NCBI GenBank assembly: GCA_009783265.1
Contig: WRHM01000009.1
Coordinates: 93,339 to 130,833 of the forward strand
Reading direction: 5' to 3'
Source: Oscillospiraceae bacterium
GTDB taxonomy: Bacteria; Bacillota; Clostridia; Oscillospirales; WRJC01
Length of the DNA: 37,495 nt
The notes under the pieces were generated by a model. It saw only the letters and a list, made by a program, of their open reading frames with translations. It made no database searches and was not told the DNA's origin. How positions within the stretch are numbered: position 1 is the first letter of the stretch; every line of letters starts with the position of its first letter. Below, in pieces: positions 16,150-24,331 of this stretch. The position numbers and the translations under genes are program-made.

Positions 16150-16411
16150 AAATGTAATATTTACGCCCACTGCATGGCATGAATATATGGAATGGCAAAA
16201 ACGAGATAAAAAAATCGCAAACAGAATTAATCTTTTAATAAAGGATATTCAGCGGTCACCGTTTGAGGGATTGGGTAAACCTGAGCCTCTAAAAGAAAAT
16301 CTGTCAGGTTATTGGAGCAGACAGATTACAGAAAAACACAGAATCGTTTATGAAATATCAAATGATAATATGAAAATAATCCAAGTTGAAAACCATTATA
16401 ACGATAAATAG
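16142..16411 (+). CDS. yoeB: YoeB/Txe-family mRNA interferase toxin
   Basis: 89 aa RelE-superfamily toxin of the YoeB/Txe group, which cleaves mRNA at the ribosomal A site. The family pattern GLGKPEPLKENLSGYWSRQI is intact. Catalytic equivalents E48, R67 and H85 sit two residues after E46, R65, H83 of E. coli YoeB, and the Y86 tail residue is present. YoeB usually pairs with a YefM/Phd antitoxin; here the partner is RelB/DinJ. The gene overlaps its antitoxin and ends before a weak hairpin terminator. Confidence 0.94.
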   Translation: MSRNVIFTPTAWHEYMEWQKRDKKIANRINLLIKDIQRSPFEGLGKPEPLKENLSGYWSRQITEKHRIVYEISNDNMKIIQVENHYNDK

Positions 16412-16413
16412 AA

Positions 16414-16443
16414 TTGAGGGCGGGTTTTAGTGTCCGCTCTTAA
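16414..16443 (+). terminator. Probable terminator after yoeB
   Basis: A 10-bp stem with two G-T pairs (16414-16423 with 16434-16443) and a 10-base loop, then AACCTTTTTGG. Moderate strength. Confidence 0.55.
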
Positions 16444-16483
16444 CCTTTTTGGCGACAATAATACCGGGAGATGATAAAAAGTT

Positions 16484-17368
16484 TTGGCTGACAAGAAAAT
16501 AGATATTGCAAAAAATACTATACAAAAATATATAGATTTTTTACGTTGCCCATTGTGTGAAACGCGATTTGGATTTGATAATTATTCGGTCAAATGCCAA
16601 AATAATCACTCTTATGATATATCACGAAAAGGCTATGTTAATTTATTTAACGGATACACGAAAATAACCCGGACTTATGATAAAAAATTATTTACAGCGC
16701 GAAAAAAAATATCGGATTCCGGATTATATAGTAAATTATGCGAAAAATTATGTGAAATTATAAATAATATAAACCCTGAATCAATTCTTGACGCAGGGTG
16801 CGGCTGTGGAAATCTCACGGTCGATATATTTAAAAATACCGGCTTCGGAACGCCGAGGGCGCCGTCCCCTACAATCGCAGTCGATTTATCCAAAGACGGC
16901 ATAGATTACGCGGCGACTGATTTTTGCGAAGATAATCTATTGTGGATTGTCGGGAACTTAAATAATTTACCTGTCGCAGACAATAAAATCGACGTTATAT
17001 TAAATATCATGTCCCCGGCGAATTACGCCGAATTTCTTAGGGTTTTAAAGCCCGGCGGATATTTACTAAAAGTTCTGCCGAACGCTGATTACCTAAAAGA
17101 ACTGCGGCATTTTATCTATAAAGAAAACGACAAAAACGAATATTCAAACAAAGATGTTCTGGCAAATCTCGCGGATAATATCACGATAAGCGACATAATA
17201 GATATTAAATATACTCACAAAATTTCAGCAGAGTATATTCCCGCACTATTTGACATGACTCCCCTGACTTTAAATATAAACGAAAGGGAAAAAATCAAAG
17301 ACGAATTAACTTCCAGAACCAGTTTTGAAATCACGCTCGCGTTTAAAATCGCAGTTTGCAGAAAATAA
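16484..17368 (+). CDS. RlmA-like 23S rRNA (guanine-N1) methyltransferase with an in-frame repeat insertion
   Basis: 294 aa. The N-terminal zinc site is C22, C25, C38, H42 (RCPLCETRFGF, KCQNNHSYDISRKGYVNLF), the signature of RlmA(I)/RlmA(II)-type enzymes that methylate G745/G748 of 23S rRNA; the latter give tylosin-group resistance. The SAM-binding motif is ILDAGCGCGN (101-110), then AVDLSKDGI and VLKPGGYLLKVLPN. The start is TTG at 16484; the nearby ATG at 16471 is out of frame and stops at once. Between motif I and the acidic strand lies GFGTPRAPSPT (120-130), encoded by a GC-rich segment unlike its surroundings (see the repeat at 16841). Converges with the next gene 16 bases apart. Confidence 0.85.
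   Translation: MADKKIDIAKNTIQKYIDFLRCPLCETRFGFDNYSVKCQNNHSYDISRKGYVNLFNGYTKITRTYDKKLFTARKKISDSGLYSKLCEKLCEIINNINPESILDAGCGCGNLTVDIFKNTGFGTPRAPSPTIAVDLSKDGIDYAATDFCEDNLLWIVGNLNNLPVADNKIDVILNIMSPANYAEFLRVLKPGGYLLKVLPNADYLKELRHFIYKENDKNEYSNKDVLANLADNITISDIIDIKYTHKISAEYIPALFDMTPLTLNINEREKIKDELTSRTSFEITLAFKIAVCRK
16841..16873. repeat. GC-rich palindrome-like insertion inside the rlmA-like gene
   Basis: This 33-base GC-rich stretch (edges GGCTTCGGAACG and GTCCCCTACA) interrupts AT-rich coding sequence without shifting frame. Read on the minus strand it begins TGTAGGGGACGGCG, like the TAGGGG-edged hairpins at 5887 and 10146. It probably belongs to the same class of small dispersed palindromes. Confidence 0.5.
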
Positions 17369-17384
17369 AAATAATATTACTGAT

Positions 17385-18011
17385 TTATTTATTTTGTTTG
17401 ATCGCTTCCCCTCCGTTAGCTCTTTCTATAATATTTCTCCACCGCTTTTTTTCCTGTGAATATTCGGGTATATCCGAGAGTTTATCGAGAAACAATATAA
17501 CTTCTTTTAGCGAGCCTTCGATTAGATTTGCGCCGGTAGGGCGGTTTAGTTCAACACTTTCGTCTTCAATGTCATAATTATCCAATAATTTATAATACGA
17601 ATTTTTAATATGAAAAGAGTGTATTAAAATATCAATGCAGATTAACTTTTCGCCGTATGTTTTTGCTCTCGGAAAATCTTTCTGATACGTCAAAAAAATC
17701 GGCAGGGCGTTGGAAGCATGAAGTTGTTTGCCTTTATATGATTTTTTGAATTCTTCCCATGTCGCGTGAAAACCGCAGGGGCAATTAAAAATATTTTCGA
17801 TGAGCGGAATATTATTGCCGCATTCAGGGCATAACAGAATTTTATTTTCAAACCCGCCAGTCGCCGAAATAATACTTTCGCACCGCGCATATAAAGCCCA
17901 GCCGACTTCATCTGCGAGTTCGTCGTCGCAAATGCCAGACACGCTATTATTATAAAGCCGTGAAATCAACTCCTGCGGAACCCTTTTGCTCCATTTTATC
18001 CTGTTTATCAT
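17385..18011 (-). CDS. Conserved zinc-ribbon protein of unknown function
   Basis: 208 aa. A four-cysteine zinc ribbon is at C61, C64, C77, C79 (LLCPECGNN, NCPCGFHATW). It is preceded by a helical region (RVPQELISRLYNNS, DDELADEVGWALYARCESI). It is followed by a conserved-looking stretch, SYKGKQLHASNALPIFLTYQ and IDILIHSFH. I recognise this as a recurrent hypothetical family in Firmicutes but know no function. The ribosome site GGGAG is a few bases upstream of the ATG. Convergent with the rlmA-like gene; divergent from araM/egsA. Confidence 0.75.
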   Translation of the reverse strand: MINRIKWSKRVPQELISRLYNNSVSGICDDELADEVGWALYARCESIISATGGFENKILLCPECGNNIPLIENIFNCPCGFHATWEEFKKSYKGKQLHASNALPIFLTYQKDFPRAKTYGEKLICIDILIHSFHIKNSYYKLLDNYDIEDESVELNRPTGANLIEGSLKEVILFLDKLSDIPEYSQEKKRWRNIIERANGGEAIKQNK

Positions 18012-18124
18012 AAAAATATATTCTCCCTGCGTTTATTTAAATATTAAATAATCTATAATTTATAATTTAAATTATATAATGATATTTAAAAATTGTCAAT
18101 CGGGGGAGGGGAAGGCGTTTTTTT

Positions 18125-19417
18125 ATGAATTTTTCAGATATAGATATAAATATAAAAAATCCGTGTATTTGCGGGAAAAATCATGCATGTTTAACTAAAA
18201 ATATAACAATACAAAAAAATATAACGCATAATCTTGTTGAATTTATAAAAGATTATTTCGGCAATCATGCGAAAGGCTGTATAATCTGCGACGGCAACAC
18301 ATATAAAGCCGCGGAAAATATGATAAAAAGCTTAAATAATTTTTGCGAAACTGTAAAACTTGATATAAAATCGTATCATGCAGACGAGTTTATGGCCGAG
18401 GACTGCGAAAAAGTTTTAAAAAATAAAAACTATGATTATTTTATAGCGGCAGGAGCGGGGACAATACATGATATAACAAGAATCGCCGCGCATAAAAGAG
18501 ACGTGCCGTTTATATCATATCCGACTGCGGCGAGCGTTGACGGATTTGTATCTGATATTGCGCCGCTTACGACTAAAGACGGCATGAAAATCACGCTTCC
18601 GGCAGTCGCCCCGGTCGCGCTTTTCGCGGATATTGACGTGATTGCAGACGCTCCGAAAAGGCTTACGGCATCAGGAGCAGGCGACATACTCGGCAAATAT
18701 ATCGCCCTTGCGGACTGGTGTATCGCGAATTTGTTGACCGGTGAATATATCTGTAACCCGATAATAAAAATGGAATATAACGCCGTAAATAAATTAAAAA
18801 GTTTAGTGTTTGAATTAAAAAAAGGCATAAATGACCGGGAATTATATGAAAAATTCTGCGCGGATTTGCTTGAAACGCTTATAATTTCGGGAATATGCAT
18901 GCAATATACAGGCAATTCCAGACCCGCGTCGGGGTCTGAGCATCATATCGCGCATTTTTTTGAAATGGGGATTATATTATCGACTGACTGTCTGCACGGC
19001 GAAAACGTCGGGGTCGGCAGTATTTTGAGTTCGGGCGCGTATTATAAATTCGCCGAGGCGAATAATATAAAATTTATCGAAAATTATTATATTGACAGTG
19101 ATTTAATCGAGAAATATTATAAAAGCATGTATGACGAAATAGTAAAAGAAAACGCGCTGAACAGCGTAAAAAACGTCACGCCTGAAAATTTTTACAAAAA
19201 TTTGAGGGAAATAAAAAATATTATTTCTGAAATCCCGTCAAAAGAAGAATTTGCGGAGCTTTTGGGCGTTTTGAACGGCGTAAATGATATAAACGGAATT
19301 AAAGCGTATAATTTAAAATGCGCGGCGGACGAAATTGAGCCGCTTGCGTTAAAGCTTGCGCCTTATGTAAGAAACAGGCTGACGCTGCTTAAACTGATGA
19401 GGTGTGTTGAATTTTAG
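18125..19417 (+). CDS. araM: sn-Glycerol-1-phosphate dehydrogenase (AraM/EgsA family)
   Basis: 430 aa, start after GGGAGGGGAAG. The NAD(P)-binding and metal regions of the family are clear: AAGAGTIHDITR (108-119), SYPTAASVDGFVSDIAP (131-147), and candidate metal ligands D185 (SGAGDILGKY), H271/H275 (GSEHHIAH) and H289 (LHGENVG). These enzymes reduce dihydroxyacetone phosphate to sn-glycerol-1-phosphate. In B. subtilis the gene is araM and sits in the arabinose operon. Here araD lies one gene downstream, the same association. The N-terminus has an extra Cys pair (NPCICGKNHACL) of unknown meaning. First gene of the run to 23341. Confidence 0.9.
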   Translation: MNFSDIDINIKNPCICGKNHACLTKNITIQKNITHNLVEFIKDYFGNHAKGCIICDGNTYKAAENMIKSLNNFCETVKLDIKSYHADEFMAEDCEKVLKNKNYDYFIAAGAGTIHDITRIAAHKRDVPFISYPTAASVDGFVSDIAPLTTKDGMKITLPAVAPVALFADIDVIADAPKRLTASGAGDILGKYIALADWCIANLLTGEYICNPIIKMEYNAVNKLKSLVFELKKGINDRELYEKFCADLLETLIISGICMQYTGNSRPASGSEHHIAHFFEMGIILSTDCLHGENVGVGSILSSGAYYKFAEANNIKFIENYYIDSDLIEKYYKSMYDEIVKENALNSVKNVTPENFYKNLREIKNIISEIPSKEEFAELLGVLNGVNDINGIKAYNLKCAADEIEPLALKLAPYVRNRLTLLKLMRCVEF

Positions 19418-19434
19418 AGAGGGAATAGATATTT

Positions 19435-19998
19435 ATGCAAAAAGGCAAAATTATATTTCTGAACGGAGTTTCAAGTTCGGGCAAAACTACATTGGCAAAA
19501 GCGTTACAGGCAAAGTTAGAAAAACCGTTTTATTTGCTCGGCAACGATATGTTCTGCGATATGTCGCCGGAAAAGTTTTGGGATATTGATTGGCGTGAAA
19601 CGTCTTATAGAGTTTTGACCGGAATGTATCATACTATAAAAACATTTTCAGATATTGGAATTAATGTTATTGTAGATGATGTTCTTTTAAAAGAAGATGA
19701 CAGACTGCAACAATGCGCCGCGATTCTTCACGATCATCCTGTATTGTTTGTTCATGTGATTTGCTCGGATTTGGACGAATTGCGCCGGCGTGAAAAAGAA
19801 CGCGGCGACCGCGGTATTGGGCAGGGCGAGAGCCAGCTTGCGGAATTAAATCCGCAGGACAATATATACGATACAACCGTAGATACTTTTGAAACCTCAA
19901 CAGAAGAATGCGCCGGTAAAATCATAGAATTATTAGATTGTCCTGAAAAATTCACGGCGTTTAAAATTCTGTGGGAGCGATTTAAGACGAAAAATTAA
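19435..19998 (+). CDS. P-loop kinase, chloramphenicol-phosphotransferase-like
   Basis: 187 aa. Walker A is GVSSSGKTT at 11-19. The pattern GINVIVDDVLL, FVHVICSDLDELRRREKERGDRGIGQ and YDTTVDTFE follows the chloramphenicol 3-O-phosphotransferase-like (CPT) family of small kinases. Many members phosphorylate unknown metabolites and not an antibiotic. It starts 17 bases after araM and 32 bases before araD, so it is probably in the same operon. A sugar or sugar-alcohol substrate would fit the context, but this is inference only. Confidence 0.8.
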   Translation: MQKGKIIFLNGVSSSGKTTLAKALQAKLEKPFYLLGNDMFCDMSPEKFWDIDWRETSYRVLTGMYHTIKTFSDIGINVIVDDVLLKEDDRLQQCAAILHDHPVLFVHVICSDLDELRRREKERGDRGIGQGESQLAELNPQDNIYDTTVDTFETSTEECAGKIIELLDCPEKFTAFKILWERFKTKN

Positions 19999-20030
19999 TA
20001 TATTAATTTAAAAAGGAGATAAATAATAAA

Positions 20031-20747
20031 ATGCTTGAAGAATTAAAAACTGAAATTTACTGGGCAAATATGATGCTAAAAGAATATAATCTTGTTGTTC
20101 TGACATGGGGCAACGTCAGCGGAATCGACAAAAACCGCGAATATGTCGTGATTAAACCGTCGGGCGTGGATTATGACAAATTAAAACCTGAAAATATGGC
20201 TGTCGTGAATATGCGCGGCGAAGTCATCGAGGGTGATTTAAAGCCGTCGTCCGATACTTTTACGCATTTGGAATTATATAAGGCTTATAAAGAAATCAGC
20301 GGCGTTTGCCATACTCATTCGCTTTACGCGACATCGTTTGCCCAATCATATATATATAAGAATATAAATCCGCTCGGAACTACACACGCGGATTATTTCG
20401 ACGGTGCTATTCCGGTTACAAGAATTATGAAACCAAAAGAAATCAAAAACGATTACGAAAAAAATACGGGGCTTGTAATAATCGAAACTCTGAAAAAAAT
20501 TAAAAAATCCCCGTCGCAAATGCCAGCCGTTCTCGTCAGGTCGCACGGGCCGTTTACGTTTGGCAAAAACGCCGAAGAATCAGTCGAGCATTCTATAATT
20601 CTTGAAAATATCGCGCATCTGGCGTTTAACACGAAAATTTTGACTATTGTCGGATATTCCGGGGGCAACATGCAAAATGAACTTTTACGAAAACACTTTG
20701 ACAGAAAACACGGCGAAAACGCTTATTACGGTCAGGGCGGTAAATAA
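20031..20747 (+). CDS. araD: L-ribulose-5-phosphate 4-epimerase
   Basis: 238 aa, ribosome site AAGGAG. A class II aldolase/AraD-type zinc enzyme converting L-ribulose-5-P to D-xylulose-5-P. TWGNVSG and IKPSGVDYD form the phosphate site. The metal ligands are H94 and H96 (CHTHS) and H172 (RSHGPF). D75 and D121 match catalytic Asp positions of E. coli AraD. The C-terminal YYGQGGK is the family tail. Length is normal. araA and araB are not in the window. Located between a P-loop kinase and a solute-binding lipoprotein on the same strand, consistent with pentose use. Confidence 0.92.
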   Translation: MLEELKTEIYWANMMLKEYNLVVLTWGNVSGIDKNREYVVIKPSGVDYDKLKPENMAVVNMRGEVIEGDLKPSSDTFTHLELYKAYKEISGVCHTHSLYATSFAQSYIYKNINPLGTTHADYFDGAIPVTRIMKPKEIKNDYEKNTGLVIIETLKKIKKSPSQMPAVLVRSHGPFTFGKNAEESVEHSIILENIAHLAFNTKILTIVGYSGGNMQNELLRKHFDRKHGENAYYGQGGK

Positions 20748-20787
20748 ATTTATTTTTTATTTTTATATTCGGGAGGAAAAAAATATT

Positions 20788-22323
20788 ATGAAAAAAATTA
20801 TATCTGTTTTTTTAATTTTTGTTTTTATTTTGACGATGTTATCGCTTGTATCCTGCGGAGGAGAGCAAAATGCCGATAAACCGACTGAAAATAAAAGCAA
20901 TCAGGATTTGAACCCGGATGAAGGCAGTGAACCCGGCGACGAGTTGGGAGAAGAAACGACGGAAAATGATATATTTAACATGAAAATGAGAGAAAACACA
21001 AAAGACGGCCTTCCCGAAATTAATTTCGGCGGCGAAGTTTTTACTATTTTACAGCGCACCGAATGGAATTATGAATTTTTAGCGGAATCTGAGAGCGGCG
21101 ATGTTGTGAATGACGCAGTGTATAAACGCAATTTAACAGTAGAAGAAAGATTTAACGTTAAATTAAATCCTATAGACGTTATGGGAGGCTGGAACGAGCA
21201 GGATATTTATCTGAAAAAAGTGAGAAACAGCGTTTCTGCCGGAGACGACGAGTTTCAGCTTCTCGCCGGCTACGCGGCATATATGCCGAAATTGCAGACC
21301 GGCGGTTATTTGATAAATTTGCATGAACTGCCACATGTTGATTTTGACAAGGCATGGTGGAGCACGGACTTAAAAGACAATTTTACTATAAACGGCAAAA
21401 TGTATTTCGCCACAGGAGATATTTCGCTGTCTCTATGGGAAGACATACTCGCGGTATATTTTAACAAACAGATGATAGCCGATTATCAGATAGAAACCCC
21501 GTATGAGCTGGTGCGTTCGGGGAAGTGGACTTTGGATAAACTCAATGAAATATGCAAAAATGTATATATAGATGTTGACGGAGACGGGAAGCCGTCTGAA
21601 AAAGCAGATATTTTCGGTTATGCCACTGATACGACAAATTTTGTTGACGGATTATTCGGCGCATTTGACTCTCCCGTAATAAAAAAAGACGAGAACGGAG
21701 TGCCGTATCATGCGCAGAACACAGAAAAAATGGTTGAAATCGTCGATAAAGTATATGAATTTTTATGGGAAAACCCCGGAGTTTACGCAAATCCTGAATC
21801 TTCTCCCGGTCCGGTGAATTTATACAGGTATATTTTTGAAGAGGACAGGGCTATGTTTTTACCTGAACTTTTGGGAAATGCGCAGGCTTTAAGAGGCATG
21901 GACACTGATTTCGGCATAGTTCCGTATCCGAAATGGAACGAGCAGCAGGAGAATTATCTCACTACTTCCGTTGCGTATTTCTCTATGTTCTGTGTCCCGA
22001 CAACGGTGCAAAACATTGAAATGGCCGGAATAATAACAGAAGCCCTCTGCGCTGAAAGCTATAAAAAAGTAATCCCGGCGTTTTATGAAGTGGCATTAAA
22101 ATCAAAATATTCAAGGGACGATGAATCCGCTGAAATGATAGATATAATCAGAAGCGGACTTACGTTTGATTTCGGGAAAATATATGTGACTGAGCTGGCT
22201 TATTCTATGAATATCCTGAGAGATTTAATGTCAAACAAAAAGCATGAATTTGTGTCTACGTTTGAAAAAGCCGAAAAATCATATAATAAAGCGCTGGATA
22301 AACTTCTGGCAACTTTTGAGTAG
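20788..22323 (+). CDS. Extracellular solute-binding-like lipoprotein, second copy
   Basis: 511 aa from the ATG at 20788, directly after GGGAGG; the open frame reaches further upstream into araD but has no better start. The signal peptide ends with LSLVSCGG, lipidated Cys at 23. An acidic/N-rich linker (about 25-60) precedes the binding domain (FGGEVFTILQRTEW, NDAVYKRNLTVEERFNV, SGKWTLDKLNEICKNVYID). Paralogous to the lipoprotein at 12411-13940. It follows araD by 40 bases and precedes a URO-D-family gene, with no membrane components of an ABC transporter adjacent. It probably binds a carbohydrate for a distant permease. Confidence 0.85.
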   Translation: MKKIISVFLIFVFILTMLSLVSCGGEQNADKPTENKSNQDLNPDEGSEPGDELGEETTENDIFNMKMRENTKDGLPEINFGGEVFTILQRTEWNYEFLAESESGDVVNDAVYKRNLTVEERFNVKLNPIDVMGGWNEQDIYLKKVRNSVSAGDDEFQLLAGYAAYMPKLQTGGYLINLHELPHVDFDKAWWSTDLKDNFTINGKMYFATGDISLSLWEDILAVYFNKQMIADYQIETPYELVRSGKWTLDKLNEICKNVYIDVDGDGKPSEKADIFGYATDTTNFVDGLFGAFDSPVIKKDENGVPYHAQNTEKMVEIVDKVYEFLWENPGVYANPESSPGPVNLYRYIFEEDRAMFLPELLGNAQALRGMDTDFGIVPYPKWNEQQENYLTTSVAYFSMFCVPTTVQNIEMAGIITEALCAESYKKVIPAFYEVALKSKYSRDDESAEMIDIIRSGLTFDFGKIYVTELAYSMNILRDLMSNKKHEFVSTFEKAEKSYNKALDKLLATFE

Positions 22324-22384
22324 ATAAAATAGATAATATAAAAATAAAAAAATACGCGAAATAAATTTAAGGAGATATATAAAT

Positions 22385-23341
22385 ATGGCAAACGAATTGT
22401 TAATTAAAGCGGCAACATATCAATATCCTGAGCAGATACCCGTATCATTTGGATTTTTACCCGCGGTTTTTATCAAATACGGCGACGAAATAAAAAAAAT
22501 ATTATCTAAATACGAAGATTTACTCGGCAACTGGTGGCAGAATTACGACCCTTACGCAAATTTATCGGAGAGTTACAGAAAAGGGGGATATACTGATATA
22601 TGGGATTGCGTCTGGAGCAACGAAGTGGACGGAATGGCGGCAATCGTCACAGGTCATCCCGTGAAAACCAGAGAGGACGTACATACTATGAAAGTCCCTG
22701 AGGGCGATCACTGGCTGCCGCACGGGTTTATGTATCTGATACTATTAGATTTGCGCGGATTTGAAGAAGCTATGGTTGATTTTTTTGAAGAGCCGCCTGA
22801 ATTACAGATGCTAATAGATAAAGTTTTGAATTATAATTTAAAACAGACAAAATATATGCTTGAAAATAATAAAGAAAAAATGGTGTATTTCGGCGATGAT
22901 TTGGGTATGCAAAAAGGATTGGCGATTGGGGCTGAGAAGTGGCGCAAATATATGAAGCCGTGCTTTTCGGCTATATATAAATTATGCAAAGACGACGGCA
23001 GGCTTGTTTATATGCACACTGACGGCGATATTCACGAAATCATGCCAGATTTGCAGGAGTGCGGGGTTGATATAATAAACCCGCAGATCAGGGCAAACGG
23101 GCTTGACAATCTTGAGAAAATCTGCAAGGGCAAAATCCCTATAAACTTAGATTTAGACAGGCAGCTATTCCCGTTCGGCACGCCGTCAGACATGCGCAAA
23201 CACGTTGAAGAGTGCGTAAAGAGATTATATCTGCCGGAGGGCGGATTAGGGTTAAACATAGAGATAGGCCCCGACGACCCGCTTGAAAATATAGAGGCGC
23301 TTTGCGACGCTGTAGGCGAAATCAGATTTTATAAAGGGTAG
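22385..23341 (+). CDS. Uroporphyrinogen decarboxylase (URO-D)-family protein
   Basis: 318 aa, ribosome site AAGGAGA. The barrel matches URO-D-like proteins of Clostridia (KMVYFGDDLGMQKGLAIG, WRKYMKPCFSAIYKLC, YMHTDGDIHEIMPDL, CGVDIINPQ). The heme enzyme HemE is unlikely: no haem genes are nearby and the N-terminus lacks the R-x-P-V-W-x-M-R-Q-A-G motif. Many such proteins act as corrinoid-dependent methyltransferases or have no known role. Its place at the end of the araD/lipoprotein run suggests metabolism of a sugar-linked or methylated compound. Substrate unknown. Confidence 0.8.
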   Translation: MANELLIKAATYQYPEQIPVSFGFLPAVFIKYGDEIKKILSKYEDLLGNWWQNYDPYANLSESYRKGGYTDIWDCVWSNEVDGMAAIVTGHPVKTREDVHTMKVPEGDHWLPHGFMYLILLDLRGFEEAMVDFFEEPPELQMLIDKVLNYNLKQTKYMLENNKEKMVYFGDDLGMQKGLAIGAEKWRKYMKPCFSAIYKLCKDDGRLVYMHTDGDIHEIMPDLQECGVDIINPQIRANGLDNLEKICKGKIPINLDLDRQLFPFGTPSDMRKHVEECVKRLYLPEGGLGLNIEIGPDDPLENIEALCDAVGEIRFYKG

Positions 23342-23379
23342 GGAATTTATATTATATGCGTCATGTGAAGAGGATAAAA

Positions 23380-24027
23380 ATGATTTATTTTAATCCGATG
23401 CCTGAGACACTCGAAGGACTGAAAAAGCTTTACAGGAAATTAAGCCGTGAACATCACCCGGATGTCGGCGGCTCTGATGAAATTATGAAATTAATAAACA
23501 GAGAATACACAGAACTGTTTAAAGAGCTTAAAGACATTCATATAGACTCGAACGGTGAAAAATACCGCAAGGAAACAAAAGAAACTCCCGAACAGTTAAT
23601 AGAATTGATGAATCGGCTTAATAAGGCTCAAAAATGGGTTGACTCAGCCGAAAATGATTTGTTAGAAGCGGAATATATAGAGTCAATGTATAGTGATTTG
23701 TTCAGTACATTATGGCAGCACTGCCGTGAAGCTGTTGTGAAATATCTGAAAGCTCTTATAGTTTTTAAGTGTAAGATTCCCCCTGTAACTAAAAACATGT
23801 CGAAATTAATTGAAATATGCGAAAAGTCCGCAAAAATAAATTTGACATATATCTATAAAGAATGTGAAAGATTAGCGAATCATAAACATCAAGAATACGA
23901 ATTTGACGACAGTTATAATGCTTCGGGGCAAATCTTAAAAGATACGGAAAGAATCAAATATTTTGTGACAAGCTATTTAGAAGAATTTTTAATAGGAAAA
24001 TTTTTTGAAATATATTTTATAAAATAG
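23380..24027 (+). CDS. J-domain/HEPN fusion protein
   Basis: 215 aa from the ATG at 23380, which follows AAGAGGATAAA; an in-frame ATG at 23356 has a poorer ribosome site. Residues about 8-50 are a short J domain: LKKLYRKLSREHHPD with HPD at 26-28, then VGGSDEIMKLINREYTELF. The HPD loop is what stimulates DnaK ATPase. A linker (YRKETKETPEQL) leads to a HEPN-like helical bundle, about 80-205: KAQKWVDSAENDLLEAEYI, WQHCREAVVKYLKALIVFK, SKLIEICEKSA. R164-x5-H170 could be the HEPN R-x4-6-H RNase motif or chance. A Phd-Doc module follows 61 bases later under its own promoter. Function unknown. Confidence 0.75.
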   Translation: MIYFNPMPETLEGLKKLYRKLSREHHPDVGGSDEIMKLINREYTELFKELKDIHIDSNGEKYRKETKETPEQLIELMNRLNKAQKWVDSAENDLLEAEYIESMYSDLFSTLWQHCREAVVKYLKALIVFKCKIPPVTKNMSKLIEICEKSAKINLTYIYKECERLANHKHQEYEFDDSYNASGQILKDTERIKYFVTSYLEEFLIGKFFEIYFIK

Positions 24028-24028
24028 G

Positions 24029-24057
24029 TTGTATTTCTCCTATTGATGGTGTATAAT
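24029..24057 (+). promoter_or_regulatory. Promoter of the Phd-Doc module
   Basis: TTGTAT (24029-24034), exactly 17 bases, then a perfect TATAAT (24052-24057), 31 bases before the antitoxin start. The -35 box begins right after the stop of the J-HEPN gene. Confidence 0.8.
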
Positions 24058-24088
24058 AATTATAATAAAGTGTAAAGGAGAATTATTT

Positions 24089-24331
24089 ATGCAGATAAAT
24101 ACTAACAATTTGGTGTCTATCACAGAAGCCAATCAGAATTTTTCGCGAGTCGCGAGACTCGTTGATGAAAATGGCGCAGCTATCATTCTTAAAAATAATA
24201 CGCCGCGGTATGTTATTTTAGAATACAGCCAATTCCAGAGCGAAGAATTTACCGATGACGCAACTGTGCTGGAAATCGGGGAAAGCATTGTAAAACGTCA
24301 TTTGGCAGCATTTAGGGAGCTTGCCAAATGA
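24089..24331 (+). CDS. Phd/YefM-family antitoxin
   Basis: 80 aa, ribosome site AAAGGAG. The N-terminal Phd/YefM DNA-binding fold is recognisable: LVSITEANQNFSRVARLVDENGAAIILKNNTPRYVILEYSQF. The short C-terminal tail (ESIVKRHLAAFRELAK) would wrap the toxin. Its stop overlaps the toxin start as ATGA. It has its own promoter, so it would be autoregulated with the Doc toxin, as in phage P1 Phd-Doc. Confidence 0.9.
   Translation: MQINTNNLVSITEANQNFSRVARLVDENGAAIILKNNTPRYVILEYSQFQSEEFTDDATVLEIGESIVKRHLAAFRELAK

Noticed and set aside
20647..20787. Long N-terminal extension of the second lipoprotein
   Set aside because: It overlaps araD, and only the ATG at 20788 gives a ribosome site and a lipoprotein signal peptide.
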